DNA of 64,000 nt from assembly GCA_020086605.1 (NCBI GenBank), contig JACBWW010000004.1, positions 36,870,618 to 36,934,617 of the forward strand, in the 5' to 3' direction. Positions within the stretch are counted from its first letter, which is position 1. Each line of letters opens with the position of its first letter. The translations under genes and the position numbers were made by a program. The notes below the pieces were generated by a model. The model saw only the letters and a list, made by a program, of their open reading frames with translations. It was not told where the DNA came from and made no database searches. Below, one piece after another: positions 24,301-36,600 of this stretch. Source of the DNA: Lanius collurio. Lineage: Eukaryota; Chordata; Aves; Passeriformes; Laniidae.

Positions 24301-25740
24301 CATTAACAACACATTCAAAATGGAAGAAATGAAGGGGCTAAAAAGATGGGAAATCCTTCATCCCATCTTCCTTCCCATTTTGTGTCCACATATCTGTTCC
24401 TTACAGACCTAACTAAAATTTGTAGATAGAAAGGTGTAATTTATTAGGATTCCTGACAGAGGTGGAAGAAAAACTGCAATGTGCGATTGTGTGGCTGCCC
24501 ACCTTTAAAACCATAAGTTGTAAATCATAGATATCTACAATGAAATTATCAGTCTGCATTGTTTATGTACTACCATGAGAGAGCATTGCATTTCTCAATA
24601 CACATTTGGGTTTCAGTGTGTGATGAGAAATAAATCTTACATCTTACCCTGATTTTATATTTTTTAAATCATGCTTTGCTTTCATTTGTTCAAGACTGAC
24701 CACTTAATTTATAAAATGCATGTGTTCTCTGGCAGACTGCACCGAGTCTATGATTAGAATATTATTACTGAGAAAAGTGTATAATCAATCATAAGAAAAA
24801 TAAAACTTGCTGTACTATTCTACTTGATGATCAGTCAAACCTCTAGGTTTGAGACTGAGTTCTAGGTGCTAAGGCACATTCAGTTTTTGATATTGTTTGT
24901 CTGGAGTTGTCTGAAGAAAAAATTATTTAGCTTAAAGGTTAAAGTACTAGTTGCTTTCTCTAACTGCAAAACCAGTCAAATTGGATTTACATTTCAGAAA
25001 TTGGCAAGAAGCAACAGAGGAATAGAACTGCAGCTAAGTAATAATGCATTTTTTCCTGACTGGCACTGATTTCCCTTATGACTCTCCTCACTGTGTTGTA
25101 ATGATGAAATTAATGTGCAGGTTCATTCTGTAAAAGGTCAGTGCATCCAGAAGAAAAAGCCCTAAAGTGAAGCTGTCCTAGATTTATTATTAGGCTTCCT
25201 GAGGAACTCACCCATAGAATCCAAGAATGATCCTGAAGCCAAAGGCAGACATGAGATGACTATTTTCTCCTGCCCATCATGGACTGTCACAGCCTTGTAT
25301 CTCTGTGGTTTTTTTCCTAGTCACAAACTGTTCAACATCTCCCTGAGTTACCCTGGTTCAGCTAGAACTTTATAGAGCTCCTAGACCTGAGCTCCTGAAT
25401 TTGGTGATCCCTCCAAGCTCTCCAAAGGAAACAGAAGCATTCACAGACAATCTGGGCATTATATATTTTTATGCAAAGTGGCATTTATTGGTCATCTGGA
25501 TGGAGACACAACAGTGCTGAAGAAAAATGCCATTTTGCCAGACTCCTGGCAGTCACACAGCACATTTACTGCAGTACTTTCCTAAATCTCTTTTCTCTAG
25601 AGCTGATGTCTGCCTTCCTCTCCCTCGCTGACTCTCCTGCAGTTTCTATCAAAAGCTGTGTTTCATATGGTTCATCTGATGTGCAGCGTAAGGCAGGTAG
25701 GTGTTCAGTTATTTCTGGAAAGGTGTTTACCTCAGGTTAT

Positions 25741-25760
25741 TCCCTCCCTCCCTCCCTTTC
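25741..25760. repeat. (CCCT)n run
   Basis: Four CCCT units plus partials, forming a short pyrimidine tetranucleotide repeat. Confidence 0.85.
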
Positions 25761-26008
25761 TGAGTGGCCATTTGGCTCTAGGTAAAAGCTCTAAATGAAG
25801 AATGCTAAGCAATATTTTAATTCATTCTTCCTCTCAGAAACCATCCTCTAGGGCAATTAACTGCTGAAATTATTTGTGGGAACTGCTTTACACTTAATTC
25901 AAATATCAGAAAGGATTCTCAAAGTGTCATCAATTACTAAATAGTGCTTTTCTTTTAATGTATATAAATCCAAGAAATTTTCAAATATGATTTCCAGAGA
26001 AGGTCAGG

Positions 26009-26078
26009 GTTTTTGGTTTGGTTTTGTTTTGGTTTTTTGGGTTTTTTTGGTTTTTTTTTTTTTTTTTTTTGCGGGGGG
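26009..26078. repeat. T/G low-complexity tract with 20-T run
   Basis: Drifting GGTTTT units lead into 20 consecutive Ts (26051-26070) and then GCGGGGGG. It resembles the tract at 17780-17833 in layout, with G/T units running into a pure T run, though here the T run is followed by a G-rich end. Confidence 0.85.
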
Positions 26079-29000
26079 AAAGTACATATGGGGAAAAACA
26101 ATTGAAAAAATGGTAAATAAAAACATTCATATATTACCAGGTGATTAAGAAGAGGTACCCATTTGATGATGTTATTCTGGCTTTCAAAAGTTCAAATGGA
26201 GATAATGTTTTGGAGAGATGTACATAGCAGAGATTTTCTTCAGCTATAAAAATTATTGTAATTAGGATACTTCTTTACTTGTGGGAGCATTCAGAGTGGA
26301 CTTCAATGGCAAAGCCAAGCTTACGTGTCTGGTTTTGCTCATAGGGGCTTGCGGATTTGGGCAAAGGAGGAAGCATTAATGTTGTATGAAGTATTCCCAC
26401 AATTTTTGTTGTATTTTATTATTTATCACCTGCTATGTACATAAAGCCTTTTTCCTACTCCACCTGCTTTTGCCCTGTAATAGTCATCAGCCTCCAAGCC
26501 TACTACTGCTCATGCAATATTAACATTTATGATCTCGCCAAAATGTTTAGAACAAGAAGCCACAATACGCTTGCACGCATGCACACACAAAGCATATTTC
26601 CAGATCACAGAGGTAATATCCCAAGCATATGAATGCACTGTGTAAGCAGAACTGGAGGGATTAGAAAAACTGGAGAACTTGGCTGCAATTGACTGTATGA
26701 TTAAAAGGTTAAGTAAACCCTTTCCAGTAATTTTTCTCAGCATAATTACTCAGTGCATTGCCTTTCACTGGGTGGAATGCTTTAAGCAAGACTGCTTCTG
26801 AACTGGACCTGTAGTTGTAGTTCAAGGTGATTTTTCTTTTAATAGAAGCCCAGCATATTTACAGAAGGCACAGAAATGCTATATAAATTTGTGTTTAAAA
26901 TCTTCTGTTTGGAGACAGAAGTATGAGTTGGGTATTTTAGAGTAGGGAGAGGCACATCTACTGTTTGCTTGAGAGCAAGCTATGGGAATATTATCATAGT
27001 TGTAACAAACATTCATTTTCTCATGATTTACTAGATAAAATGGAATCATTGGATGAACAACTTCAGTTCAAGCAGTCTCTGCTAACTGGTTAGAAGTGTC
27101 AGCATATATAACCTAATAGAAATGAGAACCATGGAAAAAAAGAGGTATCCCCATTAAAGTACAATGAGGTTGGATCTAAGCCTGCAAGTGCCTGGTGAGG
27201 CTGCACCCATAACACTGAACATTTCAAATTCATAGTCAAAAGCTTAGCATGAGGAGAGGTATTTTATTTTCACTTCAAAAATCATCGGGAGTTCTAATTA
27301 TACTTTTCACTTTATAAAGTTATAAATCAGGTGATCTCCAAAGGCATTGCAATCCCTGATGAACTTAATCTCATAATGCCCAAGAAATAGAAAGCTTCTT
27401 TAAATAATATTTTCTAGGGCTTATGGGAAACTTTTAGCTCAGCCAAGCATAAAACCAGATCTCCTTACCCCTTTATCTGTGCTTCAGTCATCAAAAAAAC
27501 CGAATGGCTTTTACCTTCTCATTTTATTTTGTTAATTTTCTTTTCAGTGAGGTAACTCTGGTCTTCTTAACAGGCATCAAAAAACTTTGACCAAATAAAG
27601 TTACCAGCTAATTTGCTGGAAAACTAAAGTAGCTGACAGCTAGATCTCACTTTTTCAAGTATCTTTATAAAAGGTTTACACTTTAATTAAACTAAGTAAC
27701 AGTAAATTACAGGGAAATTTCATTTAAGAAGCCAAACATAATGAATATCATCTTTATTTAATGAAAATTTGCATGCACCTATATGTAGGGTGACTTCATT
27801 GAATTTGATTACTAGAGATCTTACATAAATTGTTAACAGATTTGCTTTTCTTTTTTTCCATTCTCACCCCTCTCTCATCAGTCTCTCAAGGAAACTTCTT
27901 TCTTACTCTTCCTTTCTGCATCACAGAAAGATACAGCAGAGATTACTTTTTAATGGTAAGGATAGATATTTAATGCTTCTGAAATTTCTCCTGTGTGTCT
28001 CAAATCAGCAGAATTTGGGAGTTAGAATGAGTAGGGGAAGTTTAAAGAGAAGCGTTTTAGACAGAAACATATCCCACTGTCAAATGTTGTCTATTCCCTG
28101 AAAAGCAGAATGGAGGATGAACCCCTAAGTTCTGAGTCAAAGTAGAGATCCTTTGTGAAAAATGAGAGAGAAATTAAGAGAACACATGGACAGCTTAGCA
28201 GGATTTTGAGGGTTTTTAAGGGAAGGGGGAACCTGACTATGCCTAAATATAATGTTGAGAAATAAAATCAGAACAAAGCAAATCTCTGAAGGAGGTGCAA
28301 ACAATATTTTTCATTTCATGTAAATTAGTAAAATAATATGAATTAATTAAGCAGTCTTTTACCATTTACAGGTGAGATATGAATATGTATAATAGAAATA
28401 CAGTCAACCTGCTATCTAAATTACCTGAGTTACTACTATTGATCTGCCATGGTGCAGGTAGTAGATGTGATTGTACAACATCTTTCTTTCTTAAAGGGTG
28501 ATAAAAGTTGAAAACAAATGTAACATTTAAGCAACACCTTTTTAATATCTCTTTGAACCTCAATTATTTTGGACTAATGATTGCAGTTTAGATTAAGTGG
28601 CTGAGTTTTGTAACTTCTGTAAAAATTCTAGGAAAGACAAAGAGGTTTGAAAGTCCTAATGTCAGAAGGTTTGATTTTGTTCCAGTGTGTTTACGTCTTG
28701 ACTTTCTGTTAGCCATCCATATCACATGGAATAGGATTTAAATTCTGTGGTTGCAAAATCTATGTTTTATCTGAAAAATGAATGTAAAATTAAAAGCTGA
28801 TGTTACGTTATTAAACTAGAATAGGTAGCATTTACTAGGCTGAAAAGAATGTGCACACTCAAGGAGAAAAAAATCTTTTTTGCTGTGAAATCTGAACCAC
28901 TACTATTGGTCTGTGTTACAAAGGTGTTTGTTTCTCACAGATGTTTGCTGATAGATTGCAGCTTTTAGTGTCCATATCTTCATACAAACAGAAACTGCCA

Positions 29001-29183
29001 GCTGCCTGAACAATTTTCAATGCAAAAGAACAAAAATGAATATATAAATTGGATAAAGACAAACCCTGGCTATAAATAGAGATCAACACAGCAATATTAG
29101 CTTGAACTACTGGGTTGAAAATAAAGAGAAAAGAAAATAAGGTGTATTTAATAAAAAAACCTTACACTCTTATCTTTTTTAGA

Positions 29184-29610
29184 CTGGAAAAGTCCAGGGG
29201 GGTACTTGTGGACCTGGACTGGACAGCCATGAATAGCCAGGACAAATTAGCAGCTATAAAGTTAGAGGAAACAATTCTTGATATATCAGACTATGTGATT
29301 GTTATTAGCATTGATTTCTCATTTCTGCAAGTGCTTTCAAGGTGCCTTGGTGCTTGAGTTTACAAAAAATTTTGTCCTATCCACTCTGCATTGAACATGT
29401 AGCATACTGGTTGACTTCAGTATTTCATATTAATCCTGACCCTAGCAGCTCATTTGCTTCCTGTTGTTCCTGAATTGTGTTGTTTTCAGCTGCGGCCCTT
29501 TTGCTACTGCAATTGCCCTCCTACCTTGGTGACCTTGCCAATCAGTGAACAATTTTGAGGAGCTCGTTGGATTTTGCCTGAAGAGGTAGTGGAGTAGCAC
29601 CTTGTCAGAC
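29184..29610 (+). mobile_element. CR1 LINE remnant: reverse-transcriptase tail and 3' UTR
   Basis: Plus-strand translation from 29184 gives LEKSRGVLVD followed by a MNSQ..LAA.K segment. This parallels the conserved CR1 ORF2 C-terminal region (LEKDLGVLVD...MSQQCALAAQKAN). The GVLVD codons are at 29199-29213, and the frame runs to a stop at 29355-29357. About 215 bases later 'ttgcctgaagaggtagtgga' (29574-29593) resembles the CR1 3' UTR block ttgcccagagaggttgtgga, in the same orientation. The sequence between is shortened and diverged, and the terminal octamer repeats are gone. The copy is old and non-functional. A pyrimidine-rich tract ending in AG lies directly before 29184, so the frame can be mistaken for a spliced exon. 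Confidence 0.55.
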
Positions 29611-32600
29611 AACACTAAGTGGATAAGCCTCACTACTTTATGATGCTTTTTCTGTACTTGTTTTGACACACACAGATCTCTGTCCACAGAGCTGATACAA
29701 ATACATACAAGCAAAAGTGATTTATGTTTAATTAAAATGCCTTCCACAGCTTGACTGAGCATAAACATCTTTCAAAAATACATCCCCCAAATAAGGACTC
29801 TAGGGAAACATTTACAAAATGAGATAAAAATGAAAAAAGCACAGCACAATTACTTAGCAAGCCAAATTCCAATTTAATAATTCATGCCATTCCTCCATGC
29901 CATTAGTTGAGATGAGGAACCAGGGATGGGGACAAAGGGTTCAAAAAGCTTTCTTTAGGCTTTCTGAGTATTTCATCTTTCTGTATGGGTCAACAGAACC
30001 AGTTCCTTGAGAAGTGCATCCTCGTCCTAGAGATTATAATTTGATTTATTAACCATTCAAGCTAACTCCTAATTGTAACTGCTGTAATTCATTGGAACTT
30101 AATTTTTTTCCATGGTTTGCCCCAGTAACTACTTGGACATTTTATTCTTTCCTCCTTAATTCACTGTTGAAGAAAATGACCTTTTTATTGTCCTTAAGCC
30201 TTTGTTTATTTTTGTATGCTCATATAAACAGAGTGTGAAATCACCTGTCATCTGAGTCTGATCATCAGCAATATGCAAAATATACACATTACTTCATCCA
30301 TGTTCTCCCATAATAAAACCTGAAAGATCTTCCCTATTTCATAGGTGCAGAAGAAGTTTTTCAGGTGACAAAACTTGCTAAACCCAGTCCCAATCTCCCT
30401 AGTATAACTACTGAACAATACTTTTAGAATTAAATACTTGTCATGCTGTCTCCAACTGGCATTACAGGTGTGTCATAATTTGTTTTGAACAAGGGAAGCA
30501 TGGTAGTTGGTTAAAGGTCTGTGATTACTACTCTATCATGTATACTATCCTAGTGCTGTAAATAGAGTTCACTGAGGTGTCCTGGCTGACCCTTTGTTCC
30601 TCATTATATAGTGGGTTAATTATGTGATGTTAAGCATGGTGCAGGAGAAGAAGGGTAGATTAATTTTTGCTACTTATGGTATATTCTGACACTTCAAGGA
30701 GAAAACATAATCCAAACCCATATTTTTATGGCATTTGAAATAACAGTGAGTTCAGTAGGGATTTACAGGACAGGAAAACAGTGAATGCCTGTCATATTTA
30801 GTGTTTATGAATAAGAATAAGGGTTCTGACAGAAGAGCAATGTGAGGGTTGCACAACTACACATTGTGGTCCAATGACAGTCCAACTCCTTTTTCCCATT
30901 AAGGAACACTGAAAAGAAATGTGAACCATTATATGCAGCATTCAATAGAAAAGTGCAGGGGGTTTGTGTCAAAGGGATTATACACTGAAACTGTAAAAAT
31001 TTTTAAAAAGATAGCTTTTATACACCATTCCACTCTAGTTAATTATACCCATGACACTTTCCTAGGAATAGTAAAAGCTCACTCAACTCACATTGTGACA
31101 GTTTGCACTCTTGGTATTGCAAGAGGCTGCACCAAGCCTCGTAGCTCTGCCACAATTCTCCTAGGCCTCTGATTCACCTAAGGAAAGCAGTTCTTCTCCA
31201 TGAGGATTAGGATGAACTGATGTCCATTAAGAACTTTCCATCAGCCTTATCACGTCTGTGTGTGTTATTGCTGCTCTTTGTCACTCCTTTCTGTCAGCTC
31301 CTGGCAGCTGGCTGTTCCCCAGCCTGTTGTTCTAAGGACAAGTGTAACAGAAGCATTGGATAAGTGTGAAGAATGGGTGACTGTGGAAGGTGCTGAAGGA
31401 AACAGTGGCAGGGAGAAGCTAACAGGGGTAGCAAGTGTTGATGGTTCTAACATTAGCAGTCAGGATGCCAGCGGGAGAAGGGGGTGGGAGAGGGTTGGGG
31501 AAAGGCAGGTGGAGAATGCTGATGACTCATAGCAGTAGTGAGACTAATGACCCCCTTAATGAGGGAGCAACTAACCTAAGAAAGCAGAAGAGATTGTTTT
31601 ACTAGTTGGCATCCACTGCCACCTGTTTTACCGCAATTAGTTCTGTAAAAATCACGTGGCTAAAATCTTGGTTTCATGATTTCTGGTAAAGCCACCTGGA
31701 TACACATGTGTAGTGCTGGAAGTATGTAGGTATAAATATGTCTATGGTAGTTAGTGAAATCAGTTTTGATACAACCATGAAATTATCCTCTTCTGCTATG
31801 ATATTGCCTATTGAACTTTGCTACCTTGTTGCTACAACCCTCCATCAGTTTCCCACAAATCAATAGCTGCCAAAATACTGTTATACAGCCAGGCAGTGCT
31901 CATCATTAAAATGGAGAGCTGGGAAAAGAAATCTATTCCATAGAATTAAAGAATATATATGTAGCAAAGGTTCAAGAAAGTTCATCACTTACTCTGCAAC
32001 AACATCACTAGAACTGTTTTTATTTTTTTCTGCCCGTGCTGAGCTTACTTCTTTCTTCCATTTTCTGGAAGATGTGTCACACACAGGTTATGGTTTGTGG
32101 CTGAATGCCAAACATGCTTTTTCTCCCACAAATAGTGTGGAATAAGTTAAGAGTCTTAATAATCATTATATTAATATTAAAGCTTTTTGTTACCATTAAA
32201 ACTTGATCCTAATTTTCAAATGTCATTTACAACAATTGATTTGTATCTTGCTAATTTGAAATAGTTCATCTGAGATTGAAAATAATAATTTAAAATAGTT
32301 GCATGAATGACACTTATTCTTTAACAGGATTACTATTACAAGACATTTGTCTAAATGGGCTTCAATGTATTATTGATTTTTTATAATTTCATTTTCTAAA
32401 AATAGAATGACTTTATTTCATTATTATCAGCATCTTATCTTGTGTTATGGCTGTCTGAAATTAAAAGTGCATTATACTGTGGATCTCTGTGTTTTCTTAT
32501 ACAGCTGTGGTAGCACACAGCTTTCCTCTGCAGCTCAGACTTCTGACTTGGGGTCTTCTGCTGAGCTGCATAGAAATGTTAGATGGGTTGGCAGATCCAA

Positions 32601-33541
32601 ATAGCAGATCCAAGACAGCTAGATGAAGGCTAACAGAAACAAAGATGGAACAAGGAAAAATAGTCAGCAGGAAAAGACAAATAAGGACCGAAGAAACACA
32701 ACATCACCATGTAGCTGTGGTAGCTGGGTATTCAGTACTGAAATTTCTTATTCTACCAATGATTTGTCCTAAACTCCAACTGGTGGGGATGGAAAAGAAT
32801 CCTAGATTTTAATTTTATACATCTCCCTTACAATTCAGACTGGAGGAGAGATGACCAAAATCCATGTCCCACATGAAACCTATGGTAGCCAGCTATAGAT
32901 AGTTTTGTCTATCTTAACTTAGTGTGAAGAAACATACAAGCTAAATTTGAAGAAGGTTGTAAAATAAATTCTTAAAGTGTTGAATATATTGGTCTTACCC
33001 TATTAATTAAACAAAACGTGTCACTGGATCATCTGTATTTAATATACCCTTTTTATAATGAAAACATTTACATCTAATGACACTTAACAAAGTTTTCATA
33101 AGCCAAGCTGCACATAATTATTTCTTGTTCTTTTCACTGCATGCATGTGAGCTGTCTCTGATCCATCATCATCTCCTTGGCTTTTCAGATTTATCTCAAA
33201 ATGAGATCTTATTGTCATGCAAACTCAGTCAATAAGCTGGGGAAAAACTTCAACTTAGATTTATAATTGTCATCACCCTTCTAAGTAAATAACTGATAGG
33301 AAAAAGGTTAGCTGGAAGAAAACTGGGAAGTGAGGCATGAAAAATCTCCTGTTCAGACAGTGGAAGAACGCATTAATCAGTCCCTTTGTGTACTCTTCCT
33401 CAGGTCTAGCGCATACCACCATCTAGTGGCTCTGAATATAGTATGGAGAATGACACTTAACTTTATTGTAACCCATTTTGATGTTTGAAATTAAAAATCA
33501 TGAAATAAACTTTTACAGGAAACATTACTGGTAATGTAACA
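29611..33541. other. Non-coding stretch
   Basis: No supported gene. A 90-codon plus frame at 31260-31532 follows a good acceptor-like tract (ending near 31300) and is G/E/V-rich, but this is largely explained by the G-rich block at 31473-31500. I recognise no family in it. No LTR or CR1 end is seen. Confidence 0.55.
31473..31500 (+). other. G-quadruplex motif
   Basis: G runs of 3, 5, 3, 3 and 4 are separated by loops of 1-4 bases, satisfying the usual G3+N1-7 pattern on the plus strand. It sits in an otherwise unremarkable sequence. Confidence 0.7.
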
Positions 33542-33603
33542 TTCCAATCTCTCATGTAATTCTGATGCATTACAATCCATCAGGATTACATGTGAGATTG
33601 GAA
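33542..33603. repeat. Near-perfect inverted repeat / candidate microRNA-type hairpin
   Basis: The left arm 33542-33567 and the right arm 33578-33603 are reverse complements over 26 bases, with two differences and a 10-base loop (33568-33577). Read as plus-strand RNA, one difference is a U-U mismatch and the other a G-U wobble. An AAC/GTT extension with one bulged base adds three more pairs at the base. The total of about 62-68 nt is in the size range of a microRNA precursor. The arms are moderately AT-rich but not low-complexity. I recognise neither a known microRNA nor a transposon end, and there is no clear target duplication. Confidence 0.6.
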
Positions 33604-36600
33604 GTTGTCTTGGCCTTGACTGGGACTGAAGTGTCATGCCAGAACACAAGGCAACAGAGACAGGAGATAAACATCCCCTAATCTCATTCTTCACTCTTGG
33701 CACTGAGAGCCTCTGAAACAGAAGATAAAATAGCAATCTATAGAAGGGGAGAGCTCCTGCCTTTAATAAGGAGGATTGCAAACACATTAACTGTAATACT
33801 TTGTTAGTGAGCACTCAATTATAAAAATGACTTTGCATCTATCTCAGAATTCTTTTTTCAAAACTGTTACAGTGATATTTAATGGTAGACCTTCCTGCTG
33901 TAGTGTATATAAGGCACCAGATAAAAGCCATGCTATAATGTGGGATTTGTAATTATGGACTTTGAGACCTGATGTAAATGGCAGCTCTATGGCATCATGT
34001 TAACCAAAAGTGAATACCTGAGCACAATTTACTGCATGAGCTGTGCAGATCCTGGAACTCGTTCACAATCAGTTAGGTGTTGTATAACATTAATAGGTGT
34101 TTCCCTATGTAGAGAACACTCATCTTAATCCCATCCCGTTAGACAAGGTGCTGAACTGTACATATGGAAGTCATGGGGTGGAAGATGGAGACAAGGAAAG
34201 ACTCACAGACTAGATGCTACATTTTAGTTCTATCATTCAAGTGATAAATTATTATTTCCTCTTGTCAGTTCAAGCTGCTTTGGAGCTAGGAATGACTCAT
34301 TCATGAGAGCTGGCTAGAAGAGGGACTGGAGGCATTTTTCCATGTAGTTCAGAGACAGGAGTGGGCTTGGCAGGTGAATTTCCCATACATAGTGACAAAT
34401 GACCCCACATCATGAAGGTGGGCAGAATGCTGAACAATAAATAGGGAGCAGAAAATATAGAAAAAGCAAGAGAAGAGGAAAGCATACTAAAATAAATTGC
34501 AAGTCAGATGACATATTTGTGAGTTACAGAGAACTGGGTTGTTCAGAACACTTCCAGCAAGCTCAGGCCCTCTTCTGTAATACAGTGATGTCCCCAGGTT
34601 TATTTTGAGACATATCTCTTAATAACTTGGCTCAAACAAATGAGCAAAACATTAAAACAAAACCACAACCTACTCCTCTAGCAGTCTGTATGTATTTTAC
34701 TTTAGGGATCCTAACAATTCTTCCATACAACAATTTTCCCATGGGAATCACAGCCCGTGACTGGACATACAAATTTTCTTTCCATTAGTAGCCAATACTC
34801 CCTGTGGTGAAAATGAAATCAAAGAAAACAAATCAGCTTTATCAGTCAGCTTTTCAGAAAGCAATTTCGTAGAGAACATTCCTATCAAGATCACAGTAAA
34901 TTTGTGAAACAAGAATAATATCCAGCAAAAATACTGTTCTGCATTAAATTTATCTCTTTTTTTTCTCAATTTCTGCAGTAGAAATCATCAAAGATGCTTT
35001 GAGAAGTGCCAGATATCCTGCTGGTTACTCATAAAAAGCACAGTTTAGTGCTATTATGTTATTTTAGCCAATATTCTCTCTCTAATTATTTTTGGTCCTT
35101 TTCTACACACTCAAAAGAGTTTAATATGTGATGGAGGTTGTGACAATATCTAAAACTGTTCGTACAAATAGTGACCAAAATCAACAATTTAAATTTGTTT
35201 TGGCTCTTAGACTGTTTCTTACAGTAAGGTTATTGCACAAAAGGGAAAACATAAATTTTGATATGTAAGAAAGATTAATTAATTGGGGAAAATTAGTTCT
35301 TTTACTACTTATAAGTGCTTATAGCTCATGAAAGTAATATTAAATATATATTTTAAAAGGAAAGGTAGTTATAAAGAGTGAAAGAAATACAGAAGTTGAA
35401 TGAAAGGAATAGAGAGAGTTAATGTGTTCATTTGTATATCTTATTAGGGAAAAAGTAAGAATCGGTAATTATATAGCACTTTAACTAACAGAAAAATATT
35501 AGATATTGAAGAAGATCTGCAGAATAATGCAGGCATATGTAGCAAGAAATTGTGTCTATAATTTTAAGAATTAAAATTGGACATATAGACTGCATCTTCA
35601 GCTCTGAGGGTAATTAACCATTGCAAAATATTACTTAGGAAAATTGTCCATTCTTCACCTCTTCAATGAAGGCACAAATTATGGTCCTGTGATCAAGACT
35701 GACTGGATGGAATTCTATGGTCTGCTAGACAGGAGGTAAAATTCAGATGATAAAACTGTTTTTTACTGACCTTAAAAATCAATTAAAGGGTTGTAATTTT
35801 AAGCCCTAAGTATTACAAAGAAAACTAATCATGCAAATCTGATTTGTCTGTGTTGTAATGAATCTTCATAGCGAGAAAGAGTGTCAGAATAATGTAGTGC
35901 AAAAGGAACATTCTCTTCTGCTGCTTCTTCTGCCTGTCTCCATATGGTCACAACTTTGGGACTTGTCATCATATCCATTTCTTCATTACACATAACAGCT
36001 CTGGATTGCTCCTGGAAATAGCTGTTTGCAGCCAAACCTTATGTACTGGAATTAAGTGCAGTGTTTTCTGTCACTAGACCCACAGTTTGTGGGCAGTCCT
36101 TATTAGTTCACAGCTTTACTCTGGCAACATTTGGGGGGGAAGGAGTTGTGGGAAGGGTAAAGTGCTGAGTACTTCATGTGTGAAACTGCAATATTTGCTT
36201 CTAATAACATTCCCCCAGGCTGCATCTTCCCACAAAACACATGGAATTGTGGTGCATTTTCATGCCAATGGATCTGTTAGAGAACTCTATTTGCAATACA
36301 AAAGAACTCTCTGTTTTAAATGGATGTACTTTTGTCTCCTCACCCTTTTTTTTGCATGGCTGCTTTAGAAGCAGTATAAGAAGTTACACATGGTAACACA
36401 AATCTAGGGTGGGAGGTGCTGCATATGCCCATTACAACACATATGGATGCAAAAGATTGCTTCTACTTAAGCCCCGAAGAAATCTATCTGTGATGCTCAG
36501 AAATGGTTATAGGAGAAAAAAGGCATTCCTAATTTCATTCCTGGGAAAGGGGGAGAGAGATGACTTATAAAGATAATCAAATAGAGAAAGACTAGCCAAT

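Larger units (their letters stand above)
24301..29183. other. Non-coding stretch
   Basis: No gene supported. It contains the CCCT run at 25741-25760, the long T/G-T tract at 26009-26078 and an exon-like block at 27882-27955 (strong acceptor tract and ATG|GTAAGG donor), which I treat as a finding rather than a gene. The rest is AT-rich unique sequence. Confidence 0.6.

Noticed and set aside
24285..24301. 'ggtttgaactccc' resembling a tRNA T-arm / B box
   Set aside because: No A box, acceptor stem or anticodon arm is found at the required spacing, and it falls in the CR1 3' fragment.
30113..30128. 15-base match (GGTTTGCCCCAGTAA) to the outer end of the 44996-45056 hairpin, suggesting a transposon family
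   Set aside because: For two strands of 64 kb, a few exact 15-base matches are expected by chance. The match does not extend inward and there is no second arm near 30.1 kb.
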